From assembly GCA_003222835.1 (NCBI GenBank), contig QHXE01000513.1, positions 1 to 6,368 on the forward strand: a DNA stretch of 6,368 bases, in the 5' to 3' direction. Below are positions 1-5,314 of the stretch, piece after piece. This DNA is from Acidobacteriota bacterium. GTDB lineage: Bacteria > Acidobacteriota > Blastocatellia > Pyrinomonadales > Pyrinomonadaceae. A program made the translations under genes and the position numbers. Within the stretch, counting starts at the first letter, position 1. Each line of letters opens with the position of its first letter. The notes beneath the pieces are model-generated. The model did not search any database. It was not told the DNA's origin and saw only the letters and a list, made by a program, of their open reading frames with translations.

Positions 1-1095
1 CTTGGCGCTATCGTGGTGCGCGAAGCCGTGAGGCGCGCGGGCGTAAAACCCGAAGACGTTGATGAAGTGATCATGGGTTGCGTGATTCAAGCCGGCTTGG
101 GTCAGAATCCGGCGCGGCAAGCAGCACTTTACGGAGGCTTGCCCGACAAGGTTTCCGCAGTGACGGTGAATAAAGTCTGCGGGTCGGGCCTGAAAGCGGT
201 GATGATGGCCGCGCAGGGAGTTCAACTCGGTGACACTGAGATCGTTGTGGCCGGCGGCATGGAATCGATGTCCAACGCGCCGTACTTGATTCCTAAGGCG
301 CGGGAAGGATATCGGCTGGGGCACGGCAGGATGTTGGATTCGGTAATCCAGGACGGTTTGTGGTGCGCGTTTGATGATCAGCACATGGGCTGTACCGGTG
401 AATTGGTTGCTGAAAGATTCGATGTGTCGCGAGAAGCGCAGGACGAATACGCTTTGAAGTCGCATCGCAAAGCGAGCGCGGCCATCAAGTCAGGCAAGTT
501 CAAAGACGAGATTGTGCCCATCGACATTCCGCAGAAGAAAGGCGCAGCCATTATTTTTGACACGGACGTACCGGTGCGCGAAGACGCGTCGCTCGAATCA
601 CTCGCCAAGCTGAAGCCGTCGTTCAAAGAAAGCGGGACAGTAACCGCGGGCAATTCCCCAGGTCTAAATGATGGGGCGTCGGCGGTCGTTGTCGCTTCGG
701 CTGATCGTGCGCAGACGCTCGGTATTGAACCGATGGCGCGAATCGTGGCGCAAGCTACGTCGGGCGTCGAGCCAAAGCTGGTGATGATGGCGCCAGTCGA
801 AGCGATTCGAAAGCTACTAAAGAAAACTGGCTGGTCTTTGAATGACATTGACTTGATTGAATTGAATGAAGCCTTTGCGGTTCAGCTTGTGGCGATCATT
901 CGCGAACTAAATCTCGATCCGGAGAAAGTCAACGTGAATGGTGGCGCCGTTGCGCTCGGTCACGCCATCGGACAATCCGGTTCGCGACTTCTCACGACAA
1001 TGCTTTACGAGATGAAGCGTCGCGATGCGCATCGTGGGATCGCAGCATTGTGTCTCGGCGGTGGGAATGCGGTGGCGATGGCCGTGGAACGATGA
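1..1095 (+). CDS. Acetyl-CoA acetyltransferase (thiolase), 5'-truncated by the window edge
   Basis: Thiolase condensing two acetyl-CoA to acetoacetyl-CoA, or cleaving 3-ketoacyl-CoA in reverse; a soluble enzyme of acyl-CoA, ketone-body or PHB metabolism. The frame is open from base 1 ([10 protein letters not shown]), so the GTG at 13 is not the start. 364 residues are visible, and about 30 N-terminal residues are probably missing from a usual length near 390. All catalytic elements can be seen: nucleophile Cys in VNKVCGSG (bases 178-180), NEAFA (865-879), His in LGHAIG (961-963) and the second acid/base Cys in CLGGGN (1051-1053). The residue after the catalytic His is Ala where most thiolases have Pro (GHPIG or GHPLG). 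The TGA overlaps the next gene's ATG, and a 3-hydroxybutyryl-CoA dehydrogenase lies downstream, which supports a C4 acyl-CoA role. Chain-length preference (acetoacetyl versus longer ketoacyl) cannot be told from sequence. Confidence 0.95.
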   Translation, partial: LGAIVVREAVRRAGVKPEDVDEVIMGCVIQAGLGQNPARQAALYGGLPDKVSAVTVNKVCGSGLKAVMMAAQGVQLGDTEIVVAGGMESMSNAPYLIPKAREGYRLGHGRMLDSVIQDGLWCAFDDQHMGCTGELVAERFDVSREAQDEYALKSHRKASAAIKSGKFKDEIVPIDIPQKKGAAIIFDTDVPVREDASLESLAKLKPSFKESGTVTAGNSPGLNDGASAVVVASADRAQTLGIEPMARIVAQATSGVEPKLVMMAPVEAIRKLLKKTGWSLNDIDLIELNEAFAVQLVAIIRELNLDPEKVNVNGGAVALGHAIGQSGSRLLTTMLYEMKRRDAHRGIAALCLGGGNAVAMAVER

Positions 1096-1544
1096 CTGCC
1101 GAGGAGCACAACAAGACGCTCGCCACGCTCCACTTCGTTTATGGGGCGATGCATGGTCTTACTTTGCTAGGTCTGGTGCTTTTGGTTGTGGTGGTCGAAG
1201 TAGCATTGCCCGCGTCCGATGCAATTTCAGGGTCCTGGATTGTCGTTGGCGTTATGGTGTTCGTGGTTCTTTTGTTTGCGGTAGGATTACTGCCTTTAAT
1301 TGTTGGCTATGGATTAATGAAACGAAAACTCTGGGCGAAACCTTTGGCACTTGTCCAGGCGATCGTTTCGTTGATTAATATTCCGATCGGCACGGCGCTG
1401 GGCATCTATTCGTTCAAGTTCTTGCGCAGCGAAGGCGGCGTGCTGTTGTACGGAGGCAGGGCGTCTACGGGAAGCGAAAAAGAATTGCAAGAGGCCATGC
1501 GCCGCGCGCAACCTTTGATGAATTGGGCCGATCGGTTGAAGTAG
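1092..1544 (+). CDS. Small multi-pass membrane protein, unknown function
   Basis: I cannot assign a function to this 150-residue protein. It starts with a polar segment ([10 protein letters not shown]) and has hydrophobic stretches at about residues 17-39, 49-75 and 83-108, suggesting three or four membrane spans. A basic linker (MKRKLWAKP, 76-84) lies before the last span, and a polar, probably cytoplasmic tail follows (about 111-150). The [12 protein letters not shown] and PIGTALGIY patterns resemble small hypothetical proteins I associate with Acidobacteriota; this is recollection, not a search. The frame extends upstream to a non-ATG start at 1050, but I chose ATG 1092 because it gives the ATGA overlap with the thiolase stop, typical of translational coupling, and a natural N-terminus. 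No clear Shine-Dalgarno sequence precedes it. Lying between two acyl-CoA enzymes suggests co-expression, not necessarily a shared pathway. Confidence 0.82.
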   Translation: MTAEEHNKTLATLHFVYGAMHGLTLLGLVLLVVVVEVALPASDAISGSWIVVGVMVFVVLLFAVGLLPLIVGYGLMKRKLWAKPLALVQAIVSLINIPIGTALGIYSFKFLRSEGGVLLYGGRASTGSEKELQEAMRRAQPLMNWADRLK

Positions 1545-1562
1545 AGGTTTGAAATTGCATTT

Positions 1563-1599
1563 CCCTCTCCCACCGAGAGGCCGACCAAGGGAGAGCGGG
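1563..1599. repeat. Imperfect inverted repeat CTCTCCC / GGGAGAG
   Basis: CTCTCCC (1565-1571) pairs with GGGAGAG (1589-1595) around a 17-nt loop. The stem extends outward by two G-C pairs if C1596 is bulged. No T-tract follows, so it is not a classical intrinsic terminator. The same 7-mer pair recurs as a tighter, perfect hairpin at 3174-3192, so this looks like a dispersed repeat in the spacer between the membrane-protein gene and the dehydrogenase gene. Confidence 0.55.
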
Positions 1600-1643
1600 A
1601 CGCTAACACGGAATCACAGACTGAGAGTCGGACTGCTTGATAT

Positions 1644-2489
1644 ATGAACAAAGTTTTTGGAGTAATTGGCGCGGGAACGATGGGCAATGGTATTGCTCAG
1701 GTGGCGGCGCGCGCGGGGTTCGACGTGGTGATGCGCGACGTGGGGCAGGAGTTTCTCGCGCGCGGCATGACTTCCATCGATAGGAGCTTGCAGCGTGACA
1801 TTGATAAAGAACGCCTGAGCAAGGATGAGAAACGCGAGATTATGGCGCGGATCAAGACGACTACCGACATTGGCGCGCTCAGCGAGGCGGTCATCGTTGT
1901 CGAAGCTGTCAATGAAGACTTAAGGGTCAAGACTGAAGTTTTTAGATCGCTCGATGAAGTCACAAAAACGGATGCGATATTAGCTTCGAACACATCTTCA
2001 ATATCAATCACGAAACTCGGCGCCATCACCAAGCGGCCAGACAAAGTCATAGGCATGCACTTCATGAATCCGGTGCCGGTGATGAAGCTGGTCGAGGTTA
2101 TTCGCGGCGCGGCGACTACCGACGAGACTTATGAAAAGACACGAGCGCTGGCAGAGAAACTTGGCAAGACACCGCTTGAGTGCCAGGATTCACCAGGCTT
2201 CATTTCGAATCGGCTCTTGATGCCGATGATCAATGAAGCAATTTTTGCGTTGTATGAAGGCGTGGCCACGCGTGAGAGTATCGACGGCATCATGAAGCTG
2301 GGGATGAATCACCCAATGGGTCCGCTGACATTGGCTGATTTTATCGGCTTGGATGTTTGCCTAGCAATAATGAACGTGTTACATGATGGGTTCGGGGATT
2401 CGAAGTACAGGCCGTGTCCGTTATTGAAGCGATACGTCGATGCGGGATGGCTGGGAAAGAAAAGCGGTAAAGGATTCTACGAATATTAA
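1644..2489 (+). CDS. 3-hydroxybutyryl-CoA dehydrogenase
   Basis: NAD(P)-dependent reduction of acetoacetyl-CoA to 3-hydroxybutyryl-CoA, or the reverse oxidation, in the cytoplasm. The 281 residues match the single-domain-pair Hbd/PaaH length of about 280. The N-terminal Rossmann fold shows GAGTMGNG (9-16), with an acidic Asp32 at the end of the second strand, favouring NAD(H). The substrate and catalytic signature follows: SNTSS (115-119), His139 in GMHFMNPVP, Glu151 in the KLVEVI segment, and Asn189 in DSPGFISNR. The C-terminal helical domain has NHPMGPLTLADFIGLD and ends with the typical GKKSGKGFYEY. The start is fixed by the MNKVFGVIGAG beginning; no Shine-Dalgarno is visible (GACTGCTTGATAT precedes the ATG). 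It lies 99 nt behind the membrane protein and acts on the thiolase product. It could also serve longer 3-hydroxyacyl-CoA substrates. The symbols hbd and paaH are both used for such proteins, so I leave the symbol empty. Confidence 0.95.
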   Translation: MNKVFGVIGAGTMGNGIAQVAARAGFDVVMRDVGQEFLARGMTSIDRSLQRDIDKERLSKDEKREIMARIKTTTDIGALSEAVIVVEAVNEDLRVKTEVFRSLDEVTKTDAILASNTSSISITKLGAITKRPDKVIGMHFMNPVPVMKLVEVIRGAATTDETYEKTRALAEKLGKTPLECQDSPGFISNRLLMPMINEAIFALYEGVATRESIDGIMKLGMNHPMGPLTLADFIGLDVCLAIMNVLHDGFGDSKYRPCPLLKRYVDAGWLGKKSGKGFYEY

Positions 2490-2500
2490 GAAGGAGATCT

Positions 2501-2582
2501 TAGGTCTTTGGTCTATGGTCTATGAAGACTGAGGGAGCAAAGCTAAGGCCGATCTCAGATTTAAGATTGCAGATCTGAGATC
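2501..2582. repeat. Composite spacer repeat: GGTCTATGGTCTATG words plus a GATCTCAGAT palindrome
   Basis: After the dehydrogenase stop there is a tandem run of TGGTCTA (2509-2515 and 2516-2522, with a diverged copy before them). Farther on, GATCTCAGAT (2551-2560) and ATCTGAGATC (2573-2582) form a perfect 10-bp inverted repeat with a 12-nt loop. Its right end continues as AGATCGCAAAT (2578-2588), matched exactly at 5291-5301 upstream of fabD. The block ends 26 nt before the next start codon. Confidence 0.7.
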
Positions 2583-2608
2583 GCAAATTTCAGAATCGCA
2601 AATCAGAA

Positions 2609-3055
2609 ATGCAGCGAGGAGCAATTTCACATTTTTGTCAGAAGTGCTGCGCAGCTAATCCGCTGGGGCAGGAATTCTGTCTGCGTTGTGGGACGCGTTT
2701 GATGATAGTCGTGCAGCCACCATCGATGCGGGTAGATCCGACGGAAACCACACCTCATGAAGAGCATCTCCTGGAACGTCTGACGATTCTCGAAAACACG
2801 CTGGCGCGCCTGGCCGAACGGCTCGAGCAAGGATTGAAGTTGCTGCTTCGTCAGTCAGAAACGACTTACACGCATCATGCGCTGGTGAAGAGTCTGATCG
2901 AGATTCTTAACGAGTGCGGGGTAGTGGATCAGACGCGTCTGGAATCGAAATGGCGGGAGGAATGCGACAAACTGAACGAAACAACCGACGGGTCGAAATC
3001 GAAAAAAGAAGAGAAGAGCCGGAAGGCCAAGCGAAAGACTACGACCTCCAGTTGA
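2609..3055 (+). CDS. Zinc-ribbon / coiled-coil protein, unknown function
   Basis: 148 residues with no function I can assign. The N-terminus is a short zinc ribbon: Cys10-x2-Cys13 and Cys24-x2-Cys27 (CQKC and CLRC), followed by GTRLMIV. A proline-rich linker (36-48) leads to an amphipathic, charged helix at about 51-83 (HLLERLTILENTLARL and onward) that looks like a coiled coil and may oligomerise. A second helical segment (about 89-123, with HALVKSLIEIL) follows. The tail (129-148) is Lys/Arg-rich and low in complexity, possibly a nucleic-acid or ribosome contact. There is no signal peptide or membrane span, so it is probably cytoplasmic. ATG 2609 is the only ATG upstream of the ribbon; the leader has no Shine-Dalgarno and consists of spacer-repeat sequence. 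It resembles zinc-ribbon proteins I associate with Acidobacteriota. It is separated by 244 nt and a new promoter from the DUF177 gene, so it is probably not in that operon. Confidence 0.85.
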   Translation: MQRGAISHFCQKCCAANPLGQEFCLRCGTRLMIVVQPPSMRVDPTETTPHEEHLLERLTILENTLARLAERLEQGLKLLLRQSETTYTHHALVKSLIEILNECGVVDQTRLESKWREECDKLNETTDGSKSKKEEKSRKAKRKTTTSS

Positions 3056-3084
3056 GACTTTAAGTTGCGCCCCTTTCTTGTCGA

Positions 3085-3148
3085 AGCAACCTAAAGGTTG
3101 AACTCTGAACGCTCTCAGCCCGGTTCAGAGTTCAACCTTCAGGTTGCT
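3085..3148. repeat. Long near-perfect inverted repeat (26-bp arms), AACCTNNAGGTT class
   Basis: Arms 3085-3110 and 3123-3148 are complementary at 25 of 26 positions around a 12-nt loop. Each arm contains its own small palindrome, CAACCT-NN-AGGTTG, followed or preceded by an AACTCTGAAC-type flank. No T-run follows on either strand, so it would be an unusual terminator. It lies just after the zinc-ribbon gene and upstream of the promoter at 3215, so it could still stop transcription or protect a 3' end. The same design, with a different sequence, appears at 6243-6326. Confidence 0.8.
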
Positions 3149-3173
3149 GGGTCGGAGATAAGGCGAGTTAGGA

Positions 3174-3192
3174 CCTCTCCCAAAGGGAGAGG
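3174..3192. repeat. Perfect small hairpin CCTCTCCC-AAA-GGGAGAGG
   Basis: An 8-bp perfect stem with an AAA loop lies between the long inverted repeat and the promoter at 3215-3242. There is no T-tract after it on the + strand. It shares CTCTCCC/GGGAGAG with the imperfect hairpin at 1563-1599, which suggests a dispersed short palindrome more than a site specific to this promoter. Confidence 0.65.
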
Positions 3193-3214
3193 GAGTTAAG
3201 CGGAAGTCGTCACT

Positions 3215-3242
3215 TTGAAAGCAAGGCTCATCCGGCTATAAT
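3215..3242 (+). promoter_or_regulatory. Sigma-70-type promoter for the DUF177-rpmF-fab cluster
   Basis: TTGAAA (3215-3220, one change from TTGACA), a 16-nt spacer, then a consensus TATAAT (3237-3242). Transcription would begin near 3249, giving a leader of about 50 nt before the ATG at 3300. It is the best promoter match I see by eye in the window, and it sits where the conserved ribosomal/fatty-acid cluster starts. Confidence 0.7.
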
Positions 3243-3259
3243 CAGTGACTTTGCGCTTC

Positions 3260-3293
3260 GCCCCCTTACGCTTTCTATGCAGGTCAAGGGGGC
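3260..3293 (+). promoter_or_regulatory. Leader hairpin enclosing the DUF177 Shine-Dalgarno
   Basis: GCCCCCTT (3260-3267) is perfectly complementary to AAGGGGGC (3286-3293), with an 18-nt loop between them. The right arm contains AAGGGGG (3286-3292), the only good Shine-Dalgarno candidate for the ATG at 3300 (7-nt spacing). In the RNA the stem would hide the ribosome-binding site, and the left arm mimics the anti-Shine-Dalgarno of 16S rRNA. With the promoter at 3215-3242 the whole hairpin lies inside the short leader. Pairing and placement are seen; a regulatory role is inferred. Confidence 0.55.
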
Positions 3294-3299
3294 TCAGCT

Positions 3300-3815
3300 A
3301 TGCGAATCGAGCTTGATAAGTCGGAAGAACTCGGCGGAAGATTCTCGCGGGTCTATGAAATTAATGAACTGACTTTAGACGATGGCGAGGTGCGGCTCAT
3401 CGACCCGGCTAAGGTGTGCGGTCGAATCATTCGCGAGGGCAATGAAGTCGAGTTATCAGGCGAGCTGACCGCGATTATTGAAATCCCGTGCGGACGCTGT
3501 TTGCAGCCGGCTCGATTACCGATTCATTCGGAATTCGCCGAAAGATTCGTTCCCACGGTAAGCTGGCGCGGCGAAGAGCAGCACGAGCTGCATGAAGCGG
3601 ACTTGAATCTCGCAGTTTTCGATGGCGAGGCCATCGATTTGGATGATTTAGTCCGCGAAGAGATTCTGCTGGCGTTACCGGGACACGTCTTGTGCAGTGA
3701 GGATTGCAAGGGTCTCTGCTCAATCTGCGGGATTGACAGAAACGTCAGCAGTTGCAAGTGCGAAAGTAAAGTGATTGATTCGCGTTGGAATAAGTTGAAG
3801 GAATTGCGGACATAG
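3300..3815 (+). CDS. yceD: DUF177 / YceD-family protein
   Basis: 171 residues, normal for the DUF177 family. Members are encoded next to rpmF in many bacteria, and studies in plants and E. coli link the family to 23S rRNA accumulation, so a role in large-subunit biogenesis is likely. Visible features are a beta-rich N-terminal half with Cys64-x2-Cys67 (PCGRCLQP) and a long acidic middle (about 91-120). The family signature near the C-terminus is LCSEDCKGLCSICG, with Cys132, Cys136, Cys140 and Cys143, then Cys152 and Cys154. It closes with DSRWNKLKEL, a form of the usual DPRWxxLxxL ending. The cysteine sets suggest bound metal, probably zinc; this is inference. ATG 3300 has AAGGGGG 7 nt upstream. 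The gene has its own promoter, and the leader hairpin may control its translation. rpmF follows after 144 nt of repeat-rich spacer. Confidence 0.92.
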   Translation: MRIELDKSEELGGRFSRVYEINELTLDDGEVRLIDPAKVCGRIIREGNEVELSGELTAIIEIPCGRCLQPARLPIHSEFAERFVPTVSWRGEEQHELHEADLNLAVFDGEAIDLDDLVREEILLALPGHVLCSEDCKGLCSICGIDRNVSSCKCESKVIDSRWNKLKELRT

Positions 3816-3818
3816 TTC

Positions 3819-3928
3819 CTTTGGACTTTGGGCTTCGTACTTTGTACTTTGATTTAGTCGCCAACTTTGCAATCGAACGTTAGAGTTTCAAAATACAAAG
3901 CACAAGGCACAAAGGGATCTCAGATCTG
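3819..3928. repeat. Degenerate inverted repeat (CTTTGTRCTTTG words) plus GATCTCAGATC block
   Basis: The segments 3819-3844 and 3889-3914 are 26-nt arms, the reverse complement of one matching the other at 20 of 26 positions. Both are built from CTTTGNRCTTTG-like words. GATCTCAGATC (3916-3926) follows immediately, overlapping the palindrome CAGATCTG (3921-3928). This fills most of the 144-nt spacer between DUF177 and rpmF and ends 31 nt before the rpmF ATG. The same two word types sit together upstream of fabD (5266-5301). Confidence 0.65.
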
Positions 3929-3950
3929 AAATTGGAAATTTAAGAAATCT

Positions 3951-3954
3951 GGAG
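3951..3954 (+). promoter_or_regulatory. rpmF Shine-Dalgarno (GGAG)
   Basis: CTGGAGTAATC precedes ATG 3960, leaving five bases between GGAG and the start. It is just beyond the spacer repeats and supports the chosen rpmF start. Confidence 0.7.
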
Positions 3955-3959
3955 TAATC

Positions 3960-4145
3960 ATGCCAAATCCAAAACGTCGACACTCAAAAGCGCGTCGCGG
4001 CAAGCGTCGGGCGCACGATGCGTTGCGCATTCCACAGACCGTCGTCTGTCCTAATTGTCAGGAGCCGCGCATGCAGCATCGCGTCTGTCCAAAATGCGGT
4101 TACTACAAAGGCCGTGAAATCGTGACCGTGGAACAAACTGACTGA
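3960..4145 (+). CDS. rpmF: 50S ribosomal protein L32
   Basis: Large-subunit ribosomal protein L32 (bL32), 61 residues, a normal length. The basic N-terminus MPNPKRRHSKARRGKRRAHDAL is the family hallmark (compare the PKRRTSKSRRxxRRSHDAL type). A zinc ribbon follows: Cys30 and Cys33 in VVCPNCQE, then Cys43 and Cys46 in RVCPKCGYYKG. This is therefore the four-cysteine, zinc-binding form, not the cysteine-free paralogue that some bacteria use under zinc limitation. GGAG lies five bases before the ATG. It sits between DUF177 and fabH, the conserved ribosome/fatty-acid neighbourhood, although the usual plsX is absent. The odd point is at the end: the frame stops at TGA (4143-4145) but then stays open for 29 more very basic codons, described separately. 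Confidence 0.96.
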   Translation: MPNPKRRHSKARRGKRRAHDALRIPQTVVCPNCQEPRMQHRVCPKCGYYKGREIVTVEQTD

Positions 4146-4235
4146 CAAAATCAGAAAAGGGCCCCTTTTGGGAAACGGCGCTTGAGCGGCTCTGGCGGGA
4201 GAAGTCCTGCTACTAAACGGAAGCGGAAACGCTAG
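4146..4235 (+). other. In-frame basic extension of rpmF beyond its TGA
   Basis: In the rpmF frame, directly after the TGA (followed by C), 29 sense codons run to a TAG at 4233-4235. The peptide begins QNQKRAPFGKRRLSGSG and ends SPATKRKRKR; 12 of 29 residues are Lys or Arg, much like a ribosomal-protein tail. The TAG falls 9 nt before the fabH ATG, a normal operon spacing. Unlike the other spacers around it, this segment lacks the GATCTCAGATC and CTTTG words. It contains AAAAGG-GCC-CCTTTT (4155-4169), a possible small hairpin 9 nt past the TGA. It could be a tail lost by a recent nonsense change, a readthrough product, a sequencing error, or chance. TGA is used as a normal stop by other genes here (thiolase, zinc-ribbon protein). 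Confidence 0.45.
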
Positions 4236-4244
4236 GATTGACTG

Positions 4245-5231
4245 ATGTCAAGAGTTAATGCAGGCATTCTCGGAACGGGTCATTCTTATCCGAAAGGCGT
4301 CCTGACGAATGCCGATCTGGAGAAGATTGTCGACACGTCGGACGAGTGGATAACGACGCGGACCGGCATCAAACAACGCCGGAAAGCCGCGCCGGATGAA
4401 TACACTTCTCAATTCGCCGTGGGCGCGTCGCGCGAAGCGATCGAACGCGCGGGTATCGACCCGGAAGAAATCGATCTGATTCTCTGCGCCACGGTCACGC
4501 CCGATCAGATTCTGCCATCCACCGCGTGTTTGATTCAGGCCGAGCTCGGAGCGAACAAGGCCGCGGCCATGGATATTGTCGCCGCGTGTTCCGGTTTCCT
4601 TTATGGACTATCGATGGCCGGCGCCATGATTAGCGGCGGGCAATCGAAGTACGTACTCGTGATTGGCGCAGAGATTCTCACGCGGTATGTCGATTACACC
4701 GATCGCTCGACCTGCGTTTTGTTTGGCGACGGAGCGGGGGCGGCCATACTTGGCCCAGTGGAGAGTGGCAGAGGAATTTTGTCCGCGAAGATTCGCTCGG
4801 ACGGGCGCTACGAAAAGCAGCTCTACGCGCCTGGCGGAGGGACCAAGGGCGGCTTTACAGCGGAAACGATTGCGCGAGGCGACCACTTCTTCAAAATGAA
4901 AGGCCACGAGGTATTCAAGATCGCGGTGCGCTCGATGGCCGAGATATCACGTGAAGTTCTCTGCGAAGCGGGATTAAGAGCCGAAGACGTAGACCTGTTC
5001 ATTCCGCATCAGGCCAACCAGAGAATTACGGATGCCGTCGCCGAGATGCTCAAAGTAGACTCGTCGCGCGTATATTCGAATATTGCAATGCATGGCAATA
5101 CGTCTTCGGCATCGATTCCTATTGGGCTTGATGAATGCGTCGAAGCCGGGCGGGTGCGCGAAGGCGACGTGATCCTGATGTCTTCCTTTGGAGGAGGCGT
5201 TACCTGGAGCGCAGTCACGATGCGTTGGTAG
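4245..5231 (+). CDS. fabH: 3-oxoacyl-ACP synthase III (KAS III)
   Basis: Starts type II fatty-acid synthesis by condensing an acyl-CoA primer (acetyl-CoA or a branched primer) with malonyl-ACP. 328 residues is a typical FabH length. The catalytic triad is intact: Cys115 in DIVAACSGF, His255 in IPHQANQRI and Asn285 in MHGNTSSAS. Other family landmarks are the N-terminal GTGHSYPKGVLTN, the TSDEWITTRTGIKQRR segment (31-46), the FGDGAGAAIL turn (160-169) and the C-terminal SSFGGGVTWSAV glycine-rich loop. ATG 4245 gives the expected N-terminus, with a weak AGGA (4234-4237) 7 nt upstream. The gene is 99 nt after the annotated L32 stop, or 9 nt after the in-frame extension's stop. fabD follows, so primer condensation and malonyl loading are encoded together. 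Primer preference cannot be read reliably from sequence. Confidence 0.97.
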   Translation: MSRVNAGILGTGHSYPKGVLTNADLEKIVDTSDEWITTRTGIKQRRKAAPDEYTSQFAVGASREAIERAGIDPEEIDLILCATVTPDQILPSTACLIQAELGANKAAAMDIVAACSGFLYGLSMAGAMISGGQSKYVLVIGAEILTRYVDYTDRSTCVLFGDGAGAAILGPVESGRGILSAKIRSDGRYEKQLYAPGGGTKGGFTAETIARGDHFFKMKGHEVFKIAVRSMAEISREVLCEAGLRAEDVDLFIPHQANQRITDAVAEMLKVDSSRVYSNIAMHGNTSSASIPIGLDECVEAGRVREGDVILMSSFGGGVTWSAVTMRW

Positions 5232-5265
5232 CCTGAGATCTCCGATCTTGAATTTTAGACCAGAG

Positions 5266-5301
5266 TTTTGTGCTTAGTACTTCGGATCTCAGATCGCAAA
5301 T
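5266..5301. repeat. Composite spacer repeat upstream of fabD
   Basis: TTTTGTGCTTAGTACTTCG (5266-5284) is a variant of the CTTTGTGCTTTGTACTTTG word. It abuts GATCTCAGATC (5285-5295), and AGATCGCAAAT (5291-5301) exactly matches 2578-2588. A related TGAGATCTCCGATCT lies at 5234-5248. The block ends 13 nt before the fabD ATG and fills most of the 83-nt fabH-fabD spacer, leaving no Shine-Dalgarno for fabD. Confidence 0.65.
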
Positions 5302-5314
5302 CTAAGATTCAAGA

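Noticed and set aside
13..15. GTG as the thiolase start
   Set aside because: The frame is open to base 1 and the upstream residues (LGAI) match thiolases, so the true start is outside the window.
378..848. 156-codon antisense open frame within the thiolase gene
   Set aside because: It lies wholly opposite a gene with intact catalytic motifs, shows no recognisable domain, and its composition is what a GC-rich antisense shadow gives.
1050..1091. Earlier non-ATG start for the membrane protein
   Set aside because: It would add 14 polar residues encoded by thiolase C-terminal codons; ATG 1092 with the ATGA overlap is more natural.
1697..2065. 122-codon antisense frame within the dehydrogenase gene
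   Set aside because: Shadow of a strongly supported gene; Ser/Leu/Arg-rich with no motif.
2523..2579. Mini-frame of 18 codons starting at ATG 2522-2524 after an AAGGAG-like stretch
   Set aside because: The purine stretch is too far from the ATG and the peptide is made of low-complexity repeat words.
3085..3192. Intrinsic terminators at the long inverted repeat and the small hairpin
   Set aside because: Neither is followed by a T-tract on the + strand, so they are listed as repeats; termination is possible but unsupported.
3277..3279. ATG in the leader-hairpin loop as the DUF177 start or an upstream peptide
   Set aside because: It is out of frame with DUF177, and its frame runs without recognisable content to a stop within the gene.
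4663..4899. 78-codon frame overlapping fabH in another + frame, and the antisense frame at 4608-4907
   Set aside because: Both are embedded in fabH, which has a complete catalytic triad, and show no independent signal.
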